A DNA stretch of 64,000 nucleotides, taken from contig NZ_JAENII010000008.1 of the NCBI RefSeq assembly GCF_016595525.1, positions 1 through 64,000 of the forward strand. Direction: 5' to 3'. This DNA is from Haloferula rosea (GTDB lineage: Bacteria; Verrucomicrobiota; Verrucomicrobiia; Verrucomicrobiales; Akkermansiaceae). Positions 8,150 through 15,542 of this stretch are shown one piece after another. The position numbers and the translations under genes are program-made. The notes below the pieces were generated by a model, which worked only from the letters and a program-made list of their open reading frames with translations, made no database searches and was not told the origin of the DNA. The first letter of the stretch is position 1. Each line of letters begins with the position of its first letter.

Positions 8150-8695
8150 TCATCCCTCAACGAGACGTTTCAGTTTCCGCTTCACACTCACTTTGGCGGC
8201 CGGGGACACGCGATCGATGAAAAGCACCCCGTTGAGGTGATCCGTTTCGTGCTGGATCGCCCGCGAAAGCAAGCCATCGGTCTCAATCTCCAGAACCCTT
8301 CCGTCGAGTTGGGGAAGCTTCGCCTTCACCACGGCGGGTCGACGGACGTCCGCGCGAATCTCGGAAATGCTCAGGCACCCTTCGGTGTCCTTCTCGCGTT
8401 CCTTCCCGAATTCCAGTTCCGGGTTGATGAAGACGAGCGGCATGATGGATGCCAGGTCGGCGTCTTTACCGTCCACCTTGAGAAAGGAAATGCACTCCGG
8501 GTCGTGCGACACATCGACCACGGCCAAGCGGATCGCCTTCCCGATCTGCGGAGCCGCCAGCCCGACACCTTGGGCGTCGTACATGGTCTCGATCATGTCA
8601 TCGACCAACTTGCGCAGTTCGTCGTCCACCTCTTCCACCTTCCCGCAGCGCTCGCGCAGCACGGGGTCACCATATTGGACAATATCGAGAATCAT
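8150..8695 (-). CDS. def: Peptide deformylase
   Basis: The 181-residue product removes the formyl group from the N-terminal Met of nascent proteins in the cytoplasm, using a bound metal. All three family motifs are present: GVGLAAPQ (residues 43-50), EGCLS (105-109, metal-ligand Cys107) and QHETDH (148-153, the HExxH metal site with catalytic Glu150). Length is normal. An insertion of about ten residues around 65-85 (HDPECISFLKVDGKDADL) lies between motifs 1 and 2. The ATG at 8695 overlaps the stop of the upstream ExbD gene (ATGA), so it is likely translated from the TonB-ExbB-ExbD message. Confidence 0.97.
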   Translation of the reverse strand: MILDIVQYGDPVLRERCGKVEEVDDELRKLVDDMIETMYDAQGVGLAAPQIGKAIRLAVVDVSHDPECISFLKVDGKDADLASIMPLVFINPELEFGKEREKDTEGCLSISEIRADVRRPAVVKAKLPQLDGRVLEIETDGLLSRAIQHETDHLNGVLFIDRVSPAAKVSVKRKLKRLVEG

Positions 8696-9129
8696 TCGTT
8701 TTCTGCGTTTTCAGCCGGCAGCTGGATCCGTGCCGGCACGTCCTTAATCTCAATCCCCGCCTCGGTCAACGCATCCCAGACCGCAACCAACTGCTCGAGG
8801 GACACCTCCTTGTCCGCTTCCAGCTCGAGCTTCCTGCCCGGGTTCTCCTTCACGTAGGCGGAGAGGTAAGCCTTGAGCAACTTGATGTTCGGAACCGTTA
8901 GATCGTCGAGACGGATGGCTCCGTCGCGATCGACCGCAAGGATGGAGCGGGCGTCCGCAATCGTATCCGACGGCACTTCACGCACCGTCGGCAACTCGAT
9001 CTTGAGCACCTCGCGCTTCTTCTTGAACTCCGAAGAGACGATGAAAAAGATCAGGACGATGAACAGAATGTCGATCATCGAAACGATCGGCAACTGCCGC
9101 GGGCGCTGAACTGGACGTTCGAATTGCAT
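8692..9129 (-). CDS. exbD: ExbD/TolR-family biopolymer transport protein
   Basis: The 145-residue protein has the ExbD layout: a short cytoplasmic N-terminus, one membrane segment (about residues 14-33, IVSMIDILFIVLIFFIV) with the conserved proton-path Asp20, and a periplasmic domain ending in an Ala/Glu-rich tail. With ExbB it forms the inner-membrane motor that uses proton motive force to energise TonB. It follows exbB by 9 bp and overlaps def by 4 bases. The order TonB-like, ExbB, ExbD, Def on one strand suggests a single operon. Confidence 0.92.
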   Translation of the reverse strand: MQFERPVQRPRQLPIVSMIDILFIVLIFFIVSSEFKKKREVLKIELPTVREVPSDTIADARSILAVDRDGAIRLDDLTVPNIKLLKAYLSAYVKENPGRKLELEADKEVSLEQLVAVWDALTEAGIEIKDVPARIQLPAENAENE

Positions 9130-9138
9130 CGTCTGACC

Positions 9139-9846
9139 CTACTTGTCGGATGCTTTTGAACTCCCGAACAAGCCTTCAGCCCGCGGGGCTTGCTCGCACA
9201 CATGGCCCATCTTCGTCAGCAGCACCTCAAGCACCGCCGCGTAGGTTTCGATCTTCCGCTGGAAATATCCCTGCGCGATGATCGAAGGTACGGCAATCGC
9301 CATACCAACGATGGTCGTCTTGAGCGCCCGACCGATACCACCGGTAATCATCATCCAATCGGCATCGGACTCGATCCCCGAGAAGACCACCACCAACCCG
9401 GAGGCCGTCCCAAGCAACCCGAGCAGCGGCGCCACGCTGGTCACCACATCAATTGCAGTCATCCCCGCATGCAGGCGGACGATCTCCGCACGAGCCATCG
9501 ATTGCACGGCTTCGGCGATGTCGGTCTGGGATCGACCACGCTGGCTGACTGCCACCGAGCAGAGACGCGCCAGCGTACTTTCGCCACGATCGAACTCCGC
9601 GAGCACCGGCTCGAAATTCCCATCCCTCACCCGCTGGTCGAACTGCTCGACCTCCGCCTCGAGCGAATCAGGAAGCACCCTTGATTTCCTCAGGGTCAGC
9701 ACCTTGAACATGATGGCAGCGAGACCGACCACCGAGGTGATCCCGAGAAGGATCATGAAGATGCCACCTTCCTCGAAAAACAGCCCGATCTGCTCGACCA
9801 ATCCGGGTTCCGCATCCGCGGCTGCTAGAATCATTGAGTTCCACAT
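9139..9846 (-). CDS. exbB: ExbB/TolQ/MotA-family proton channel protein
   Basis: The 235-residue product has three predicted membrane segments, near 28-50, 130-152 and 165-192, the ExbB topology. The MotA/TolQ/ExbB signature is visible as VTSVAPLLGLLGTASGLVVVF followed by GGIGRALKTTIVGMAIAVPS (split here into two parts). It would partner the ExbD encoded directly downstream and the TonB-like protein upstream. The N-terminus MWNSMILAAADAEPG could serve as a short, non-cleaved leader. The gap to the upstream gene is 24 bp. Confidence 0.93.
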   Translation of the reverse strand: MWNSMILAAADAEPGLVEQIGLFFEEGGIFMILLGITSVVGLAAIMFKVLTLRKSRVLPDSLEAEVEQFDQRVRDGNFEPVLAEFDRGESTLARLCSVAVSQRGRSQTDIAEAVQSMARAEIVRLHAGMTAIDVVTSVAPLLGLLGTASGLVVVFSGIESDADWMMITGGIGRALKTTIVGMAIAVPSIIAQGYFQRKIETYAAVLEVLLTKMGHVCEQAPRAEGLFGSSKASDK

Positions 9847-9870
9847 GATAAATTGCAGGGCAAAACGCCC

Positions 9871-11004
9871 CTAAAAGATGAAGTTGTAAAGGAGTTCCAG
9901 CGGCTCGCCCTGCAATTCGCGGCGCACGTCGTCCGGCATCTTTGGCAGGTTTGCCTCCCGAATTGCCTTGTGGGTAAAACCTTTCTGGATCGCACCGATG
10001 CCGAATTCCTCGACCGTGCCAACGGATCGGACCCGACCATTCTCATCCAACACGACCTGAATCCGGATCACGCCCGGGGTGATCAGATCGCGGTGCTGGA
10101 TCACCCGCCTCTGCCAAGCCTGCTCAATCGCCCGCCCGATCGCCGCATGGTAGCGCCCGAGCGCCCCCTCCTTCACATCCAGCGATGCCGTTCCCCGTCG
10201 AGAGATCGACCCCTTCAGCAAGGTCCTCCGTTGGTATCCGCGGAAGCCAGGTTCATTCGTCGCCTGAGGTTTCGCCGGCTTGGGTTGTTCCTCCACCTCT
10301 TCCTCGACCTTCGCGATCTCCTCTTCCGCCCTCTCCTCGGGCGACGCCTTCGGCTCTTCCTCCGCCATGTCAGGAGAAATCGGGCGATCCACCGACAACG
10401 GCCCTTCGGCCAGGCGCTGCCTCTCCCCACTCGCCTCCTCATCCGGAGACTCGGTTTCCGTGCCGCTCGGCGTCACCGGCTCGACCGGTTCAGTGACGGT
10501 CTCGGTGACCTCCTCAGGCATCGGGCTCGGTTCCTCCTCTCCGGGCGTGGCAGCGCGGTCATGCTCCAGCACCCCGTCCTGATACTCACTCACCGTGGTC
10601 TCGATCTCGCCAGCTCTCGGTTCGATCCCCTCCTGACTGGGAAGGTCCTCCATCCCCTCGACCGGATCCGCCTCGCTCGTCGCCACCGTATCCCGCTCGC
10701 CAATGAAGGCAGGATCCTCCGGGATCTCCGCCGTCTGATCATCCGAGGTGCGCGCAAATGCCTTCGGCCGTTCTGCCGCCGGCGGTTCGACCTTTTCCGA
10801 GGTCACCGGCTGGATCGTGATCGACCTCGACTCGGGCTCGGCCGCTTGCTCGGACGGAGTGGGAGGCTGAAAAATCAGCGTCTGAATGGCCATGAACGCC
10901 AGGAAGAGCACCACGCCCACATTGATTCCCAACGACAACAACAAGGCCGTGAGCCACAGCCTTGCATCATCAGATCGGGAGGAATGGATTACGCCTGCGG
11001 TCAT
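9871..11004 (-). CDS. TonB-family energy transducer, long acidic linker
   Basis: This 377-residue protein has a single N-terminal membrane anchor (about residues 17-43, LTALLLSLGINVGVVLFLAF), a long Pro/Glu-rich linker (about 48-250) and a C-terminal domain (about 275-377) containing YHAAIGRAIEQAWQRRV and VVLDENGRVRSVG, typical of TonB/TolA-type C-termini. TonB transmits ExbBD energy to outer-membrane receptors. The linker is strongly acidic (many Glu runs such as EERAEEEIAKVEEEVEEQ) where classical TonB has Pro-Glu/Pro-Lys repeats. The gene heads an apparent operon with exbB, exbD and def. No TonB-dependent receptor is encoded in the window, so its client is unknown. A TolA-like role is an alternative. 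Confidence 0.8.
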   Translation of the reverse strand: MTAGVIHSSRSDDARLWLTALLLSLGINVGVVLFLAFMAIQTLIFQPPTPSEQAAEPESRSITIQPVTSEKVEPPAAERPKAFARTSDDQTAEIPEDPAFIGERDTVATSEADPVEGMEDLPSQEGIEPRAGEIETTVSEYQDGVLEHDRAATPGEEEPSPMPEEVTETVTEPVEPVTPSGTETESPDEEASGERQRLAEGPLSVDRPISPDMAEEEPKASPEERAEEEIAKVEEEVEEQPKPAKPQATNEPGFRGYQRRTLLKGSISRRGTASLDVKEGALGRYHAAIGRAIEQAWQRRVIQHRDLITPGVIRIQVVLDENGRVRSVGTVEEFGIGAIQKGFTHKAIREANLPKMPDDVRRELQGEPLELLYNFIF

Positions 11005-11145
11005 GCGAACACGGGCCTACCATTGATGCTGGCCGACCCTCCTGCAACCGAGATGTCCGTTCCCGCCCAGAAAATCGACAAGCCCCACCGGACCTCTCGG
11101 GCATGCCATCGGCCCACGATCCGGCACTCTGAAGTGCCCCGCAGC

Positions 11146-11595
11146 CTACCAGTCGATGGTATTGTCCGGAATGTGACCCTCGGCCGTATTCAACGAACAG
11201 CTCATGTAGAGCGTGCCCATGTCCGGGATCTGGTTCCCACCGAGCGTATAGGTTCCCCCGGCCGGACATTTCGGCAATTCCTCGAAGAACAGTCCCGTGC
11301 CGATCACTTGGGCCTCGAGATTGAGCGCCGTCTGCCCCGGGTTGAGGCCCGACATGTTGCCATACCCCCTCACCGCCTTCTGGACGGCTTGCAGGTTCAT
11401 GATGCAACCCGAACGGTCCGACCCTCGTTTGAAGGCTTTCGCGCCGGTCATCAGAAGGGTCGCAAACAGGAGAAGAAACAGAATGACGACGGCGAGCTCG
11501 ATCAGGGTCATGCCGGGCATCGCACGGAAAGCAAGCGGACGCCGGGACACGCTCGAAACACGTTGGAGCCCCCGCGAGCGGGTGACGGATTTCAT
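11146..11595 (-). CDS. Type II/IV pseudopilin-like protein (prepilin N-terminal methylation motif)
   Basis: Residues 25-45 read AMPGMTLIELAVVILFLLLF, a class III prepilin signal: cleavage after Gly28, Met29 as new N-terminus, and the conserved Glu at mature position 5, followed by a hydrophobic helix. The leader of 28 residues is long and basic, so a later start is possible, although no other Met precedes the motif except Met26. The rest (about 115 residues) has two Cys and Gly/Asn-rich strands, with the pattern CPAGGTYTLGG often seen in small Verrucomicrobia pseudopilins. It stands alone; no secretion ATPase or other pilin gene is near. Confidence 0.75.
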   Translation of the reverse strand: MKSVTRSRGLQRVSSVSRRPLAFRAMPGMTLIELAVVILFLLLFATLLMTGAKAFKRGSDRSGCIMNLQAVQKAVRGYGNMSGLNPGQTALNLEAQVIGTGLFFEELPKCPAGGTYTLGGNQIPDMGTLYMSCSLNTAEGHIPDNTIDW

Positions 11596-11719
11596 GGCTG
11601 GTTTTTGGGACTAAGGGTGCCGGGGAAGCTCCGATCAGACTAGATAGGTCAGAGTTCCCGACAAGAAGTTTTTTAAAACTTTCAGGAAAACCTAATCAAT
11701 TCAACGGCTTCGGCCTGCG

Positions 11720-13054
11720 TCATCCACGCCCCCGAGCCAGCTTCCAACACTCAAGGAAACCGCTCGCGAAGTCATCCGGCTTCGACCGGGTCCAGGCGTC
11801 GACTTCATCCGCCGAAAGCCAGAGCGTCGATTCGACCTCGGAACACGGAAAATGCGGCTTCCCGTCCCACCTCACCATGTAGAGCACCACGTGCTCCCAG
11901 CCCGTTGCCTCCGTCGGCGGCAGCTTCCCCACCTCCTCAGGCTCCAGATCGACGATTCCCATTTCTTCCTCCATTTCCCGGATCGCGGCGTCCCGATAGT
12001 TCTCACCCCGATCCAGATGCCCGGCGACACTGGAGTCCCACACGCCCGGATGGGCATCCTTCAACCGAGAACGAAGCTGAAGGAGCAACTCCCCCCGATG
12101 GTTGATGGCGAACACATGCACGGCTCGATGAATCAATCCTTTCTCGTGGACTTCCGCCCTCGTCGCCTCACCCACGACCTCGTCGGACTCATCCACGACA
12201 TCAAAGAGCTCATCACCTTTCTGGGGCAGCTCCTTGAGCGGATGCTCATCGTAGATCCTCGCTACCTCCACCCACTGCTCGAGCGTCAACTCCTCCGCTC
12301 GAACCGTCGGCAACAACCCCATCTTCGGAGCCACCTCCGACCACGCCGGCTCGGCAGGCAACTGCTTCTGCAGTTGCTTCCTCCGTTGCGAAAAACCCCT
12401 GCGAATCAGCTCGTCAAAGCGCGCTCCGTCAAATACCGGGAGCTCATTGGTCAAGGGCTCCAACACCGCCACCGACGAGTCGATCTGCGGTCGTGGATGG
12501 AAGGCCTCGGGCGGCACCACCTTCAGCGGCGTCACCTTCCACTCGCATTGCACCCGCAGGCTCAGCACCCCGTAAGCCTTCGTCCGCGGCACCGCACCAA
12601 GACGGTCGATCACTTCCTTCTGCAGCATGATCACCGCGCGCTCGAAAGGATGCGGGCGGGACAGCAGGTTCCGCATGATGGCTCCACCCGAGGAATACGG
12701 GAGGTTGCCGAGAAACTTCAACGGCCGATGCTTCCACAGCACCCGGGGATCGAAGCGAGCGCCGTCGGCGTGATGGACCTCGACGTCATCGCGATCCCGG
12801 AAGCGTTCCTTCAGCCATGCCGCAAGACGGGAATCGAACTCGATCAGGATCAGCCTCCGGACCTTCCCCAGCACCAACTCGGACAGGGCGCCCGTGCCGG
12901 GACCGACTTCCACCACGGCATCCTCCGGCTTCAGCTCGAGCTGATCCGTGATCCACTGCGCCACGTTCGGGTCGCAGAGGAAATTCTGCCCCAGCTGTCG
13001 ATTCGGCCGCACCCCCGCCTGCTCCAGGGCCTCCATGATTTCAGTTCCGGTCAC
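11720..13054 (-). CDS. rsmA: RsmA (16S rRNA dimethyladenosine transferase) fused to a Nudix hydrolase
   Basis: Residues 1-272 are a complete RsmA/KsgA, which dimethylates two adjacent adenines near the 3' end of 16S rRNA using S-adenosylmethionine. Visible motifs are NRQLGQNFLCD (18-28), the SAM loop VVEVGPGTGALSEL (47-60) and the catalytic NLPY (117-120). Residues 282-444 are a Nudix hydrolase with a perfect box at 345-367 (G-x5-E-x7-REMEEEMGI), preceded by DELFDVVDESDEVVGEATR, closest in style to YfcD/isopentenyl-diphosphate-isomerase-like Nudix proteins. There is no stop or frame break between the domains (HPLKELPQKGDELFDVV is continuous), so this is a true in-frame fusion. Nudix substrate is unknown. 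The gene diverges from the folding-factor gene across a 443-bp gap. Confidence 0.93.
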   Translation of the reverse strand: MTGTEIMEALEQAGVRPNRQLGQNFLCDPNVAQWITDQLELKPEDAVVEVGPGTGALSELVLGKVRRLILIEFDSRLAAWLKERFRDRDDVEVHHADGARFDPRVLWKHRPLKFLGNLPYSSGGAIMRNLLSRPHPFERAVIMLQKEVIDRLGAVPRTKAYGVLSLRVQCEWKVTPLKVVPPEAFHPRPQIDSSVAVLEPLTNELPVFDGARFDELIRRGFSQRRKQLQKQLPAEPAWSEVAPKMGLLPTVRAEELTLEQWVEVARIYDEHPLKELPQKGDELFDVVDESDEVVGEATRAEVHEKGLIHRAVHVFAINHRGELLLQLRSRLKDAHPGVWDSSVAGHLDRGENYRDAAIREMEEEMGIVDLEPEEVGKLPPTEATGWEHVVLYMVRWDGKPHFPCSEVESTLWLSADEVDAWTRSKPDDFASGFLECWKLARGRG

Positions 13055-13219
13055 CCCGCCAAAGGACAGGTCCCGCCGCCCCTCCGCAAGCCCCGGATGA
13101 CGAATCCCAAGGAAAGCCCCACAAATTTCTTTTCAAATCTTTGAACATTCAGCGACCTGATCGGTCTCTCTATTTTGAAAGCCGCGCGTAAGTGCAGTTT
13201 TCATGTAAGGGTGAACAGC

Positions 13220-13293
13220 AGTTGTCAGTTCTAGAGCCCCCCGGCTAGGGACTGCGCAACTTCCGCCGTCGGGGAGTGGGTGCTCCCCGGCGG
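13220..13293 (+). other. Two adjacent RNA-type hairpins, possible structured leader or small RNA
   Basis: Bases 13220-13261 can fold into a long imperfect hairpin: AGTTG pairs with CAACT, CAGTTC with GGACTG and TAG with CTA, around a C-rich loop. Bases 13263-13293 form a second hairpin with CCGCCG and GGGGAG on the left arm pairing with CTCCCC and GGCGG on the right. A T-rich stretch (TTCTTTTCC) follows the second hairpin, so it could end a plus-strand transcript. The region lies about 200 bp upstream of the SurA/PpiD-like gene. No known RNA family is recognised. Confidence 0.4.
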
Positions 13294-13313
13294 CAACTTC
13301 TTTTCCGGAGGTG

Positions 13314-13352
13314 CCATCTGTTCCGGCCATCTGTTCCGGCCATCTGTTCCGG
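13314..13352. repeat. Three perfect tandem copies of a 13-bp unit
   Basis: The unit CCATCTGTTCCGG occurs three times head to tail at 13314-13326, 13327-13339 and 13340-13352 with no mismatch, followed by a partial related GGCCC run. It sits just after the second hairpin and about 145 bp before the folding-factor start. Thirteen bases is not a helical-turn period, so a simple replication-slippage repeat is the plainest reading. Confidence 0.9.
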
Positions 13353-13497
13353 CCCTGCCCGCCCCTTCTTCCCCGCCCCCCTTTCCGGGCATCGTCGCGC
13401 CGCCACTCACTTGGCTGCATTCGGTTAAGAATAAGGGTTGAAGGCAGAGTCCCGGCTCCCTTTACTTCCGCGCCCGCGAACAAGCGGCTGCCCATTC

Positions 13498-15162
13498 ATG
13501 ATCGAGAACATTCGTAAATATACCGGCCTGATCATTGTCGTGATCGTTCTCCTGCTGCTCGGATTCCTCTTTATGGATACCAGCGGATTCTTCCGCCAAT
13601 CCGCCGCTGGAGCGACTTACGCCACCGTCGATGGCCGGAATTACAGCCAGTCGGAATTCATCAACATCGGCTCATCCCCGATGCAAATGACCGGCAGCAT
13701 TCGCAGCTTCGACCCGAACGGCCTGGAGATCATGCGCTTCTCCCGCACGCTCATGGGCAATGCGGAAAGCGAAGAGAATGCCGCACTCAACTTCTTTGCC
13801 GGCCGCCTGATCATCCAGAAGGCCGCCAAGGATTTCGGCATCCACACGTCCGCCGCAGACATCCGAGAGTTCATCGAAGGCCTGCAGATGTTCCAGTCGC
13901 AACCACCCGTGGGCAGCGCCCCCGGCACCCAGGGCGACTTCGATCAAGTCCGCTACAACCAGTTCATCAAGAACCTCGGCGCCTACGGCATGGTCGAGCG
14001 CGACTTCCAATCCCTCGTGTCCGACGTCATCGTCGCCGCCAAGCTGCGCGAAATCCTCGGCGGTGGCCTCACCGGATCCACCGACCTGGCGAAAGCCATG
14101 GCCGTGGTCACCTCGCAGCAGATCACGGCGGAAATCGCCGTCATCAGCGCCGATGCCATTCGCGAAAAGATCAAGCCGACCGACGAAGAACTGATGGCCT
14201 ACTGGGAAACCCTCAAGGACGCCTATCAGACGGAGAAGCGGGTGAAGGTCTCCTACCTCCTCACCTCCCCCACCTACTCCGCGGAAGCCAGCGAGCCGGA
14301 GGAAGAAGCGTCCGACGCGGAGAAGACCGACGAGCAGAAAGCTGCGGACGAAGAGGCCAAGGCCAAAAGAGCCGAGCTGCGCAAAGCAGAGGACAAGAAA
14401 TTCGCCGTCGCCATCGACTCCTTCATCACGGAAGTGGGCAGCAGCGAGGGCAAGGACTTCGAAAAGCTCATCGAGGACAACGGTTGGCAGCTCGTGTCGA
14501 CCGATTGGCTCACCACCTCCACTCTTCCCGACGATCTGAAGCTCACCACACGGGGTGCTTCCGCGGGCAAGACGATCTCCGACTACATCTTCGAGCTGAA
14601 GACCGGTCCTGACCCACTCGCCCCGTTCACCAACGTGATCGGCGTGGGCACCAACCAGTGGCTGGTCGTGCGCCTCGACGAACTCGACGAGCCCCGCACC
14701 AAGACCTTCGAAGAGGCCAAAGAAGAGATCACCGAGCGCTACATTTCCGAAAAGGTCAACGAAGCGCTGACCCAGGACGTGGAAGCCAAGGGCAACGCCC
14801 TCAAGGAAGCCGTGGCCGCCGGCGACTCATTCGAAGAAGCCGCCAAGGGACTCGGCCTCGAAACCAAGACCCTCGGACCATGGGGCGTCTCCGACCCACT
14901 TCCCGAGGAAGCCGCAGGCCGTGAAATCTTCCAACTCGCCTCCACCGTCAACCCGGGTGAATTCGCCGAGCCCCTGATCGAAGACGACCGCGCCGTCATC
15001 ATTCACGTGGTCAAGCGTGAGATCCTCAAGGACGACAACCGCGGACAGCAGTACGACCGCTTCGCCTCCCAGTTCGAGGTGCAGAACGAGAACGCCGCCT
15101 TCGCCGGCTGGCTCGATCAGCAGCTGGAAGACGCCGACATCAAGGGCCCACAAGGCCGCTGA
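13498..15162 (+). CDS. SurA/PpiD-like membrane-anchored periplasmic folding factor
   Basis: The 554-residue protein starts MIENIRKYTGLIIVVIVLLL, a short cytoplasmic piece plus one membrane anchor (about residues 8-27), as in PpiD. The following SurA_N-like helical region (about 50-200) has FINIGSSPMQMTG and SAADIREFIEGL. The C-terminal 200 residues contain the parvulin-like pattern AAGDSFEEAAKGLG, GPWGVSDPLPEE and FAEPLIEDDRAVIIHV. Such proteins bind unfolded envelope proteins leaving the Sec channel; some are proline isomerases. A charged insertion (about residues 262-300, Glu/Ala/Lys-rich) is likely a coiled coil. An upstream ATG or leader (to 13438) exists but would put extra residues before the anchor, so I chose the ATG at 13498. 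Catalytic isomerase activity is not certain. Confidence 0.8.
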   Translation: MIENIRKYTGLIIVVIVLLLLGFLFMDTSGFFRQSAAGATYATVDGRNYSQSEFINIGSSPMQMTGSIRSFDPNGLEIMRFSRTLMGNAESEENAALNFFAGRLIIQKAAKDFGIHTSAADIREFIEGLQMFQSQPPVGSAPGTQGDFDQVRYNQFIKNLGAYGMVERDFQSLVSDVIVAAKLREILGGGLTGSTDLAKAMAVVTSQQITAEIAVISADAIREKIKPTDEELMAYWETLKDAYQTEKRVKVSYLLTSPTYSAEASEPEEEASDAEKTDEQKAADEEAKAKRAELRKAEDKKFAVAIDSFITEVGSSEGKDFEKLIEDNGWQLVSTDWLTTSTLPDDLKLTTRGASAGKTISDYIFELKTGPDPLAPFTNVIGVGTNQWLVVRLDELDEPRTKTFEEAKEEITERYISEKVNEALTQDVEAKGNALKEAVAAGDSFEEAAKGLGLETKTLGPWGVSDPLPEEAAGREIFQLASTVNPGEFAEPLIEDDRAVIIHVVKREILKDDNRGQQYDRFASQFEVQNENAAFAGWLDQQLEDADIKGPQGR

Positions 15163-15168
15163 ATCATC

Positions 15169-15504
15169 ATGTCTGAACGCGACGACCTGTTTGACGAAGC
15201 CAACGGCTGCCTGGCCGTCGGCGATCTCGAAGAGGCCGCCGCGCTCTATCGGCGCTGCACCCAGCTCGACCCGGACTTCTTCGACGGCTGGCACGCCCTC
15301 GGCATGGCCCTGCTCAAGCTCGGCCAGGTCAAGGAAGCCATCGGATGCGGGCTTCAGTCCGTGACGCTCCGGCCCAACGACCTGCTCGCCTGGACCTCGC
15401 TGTCCCAGATGTACGTCCGGGATGGCAACATCCCCGAAGCCGAAGCCGCAAAGGGCAACGCGCGCATCCTCTCTCTCGGCGGCAAGGTGGATCGCTCCTC
15501 CTGA
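15169..15504 (+). CDS. Small tetratricopeptide-repeat protein
   Basis: The 111-residue cytoplasmic protein is almost entirely TPR helices. About three repeats are visible, with the TPR pattern of small and large residues in ANGCLAVGDLEEAAALYRR, GWHALGMALLKLGQVKEAIG and AWTSLSQMYVRDGNIPEAEA. TPRs mediate protein-protein contacts; no enzymatic domain is attached. It starts 6 bp after the folding-factor stop and ends 38 bp before metG, so the three genes are probably co-transcribed. Its partner is unknown. Confidence 0.85.
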   Translation: MSERDDLFDEANGCLAVGDLEEAAALYRRCTQLDPDFFDGWHALGMALLKLGQVKEAIGCGLQSVTLRPNDLLAWTSLSQMYVRDGNIPEAEAAKGNARILSLGGKVDRSS

Positions 15505-15542
15505 TCGCCCCCCGTTTTCCAATTCTCCATCCCTTTCCTGCG

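Larger units (their letters stand above)
13055..13497. other. 443-bp divergent intergenic region without a convincing gene
   Basis: This gap separates the divergent rsmA-nudix and folding-factor genes, so promoters for both should lie here. It contains the two hairpins and a short tandem repeat listed separately. A 120-codon minus-strand frame (to 13133) spans it but has an Arg/Gly-rich composition, crosses the hairpins and resembles no protein, so I do not call it. Confidence 0.5.

Noticed and set aside
8138-8150. AGCCCGACGGGCT hairpin overlapping the def stop, considered as terminator
   Set aside because: Very short loop, overlaps the stop codon and lacks a T-tract on the right strand.
9853-11643. 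A long plus-strand frame over the TonB/pseudopilin region
   Set aside because: His/Arg/Leu-rich with no domain; the minus strand carries recognisable genes in the same place.
13133-13495. A 120-codon minus-strand frame in the intergenic gap
   Set aside because: No domain, Arg/Gly-rich, crosses hairpins and the 13-bp repeats.
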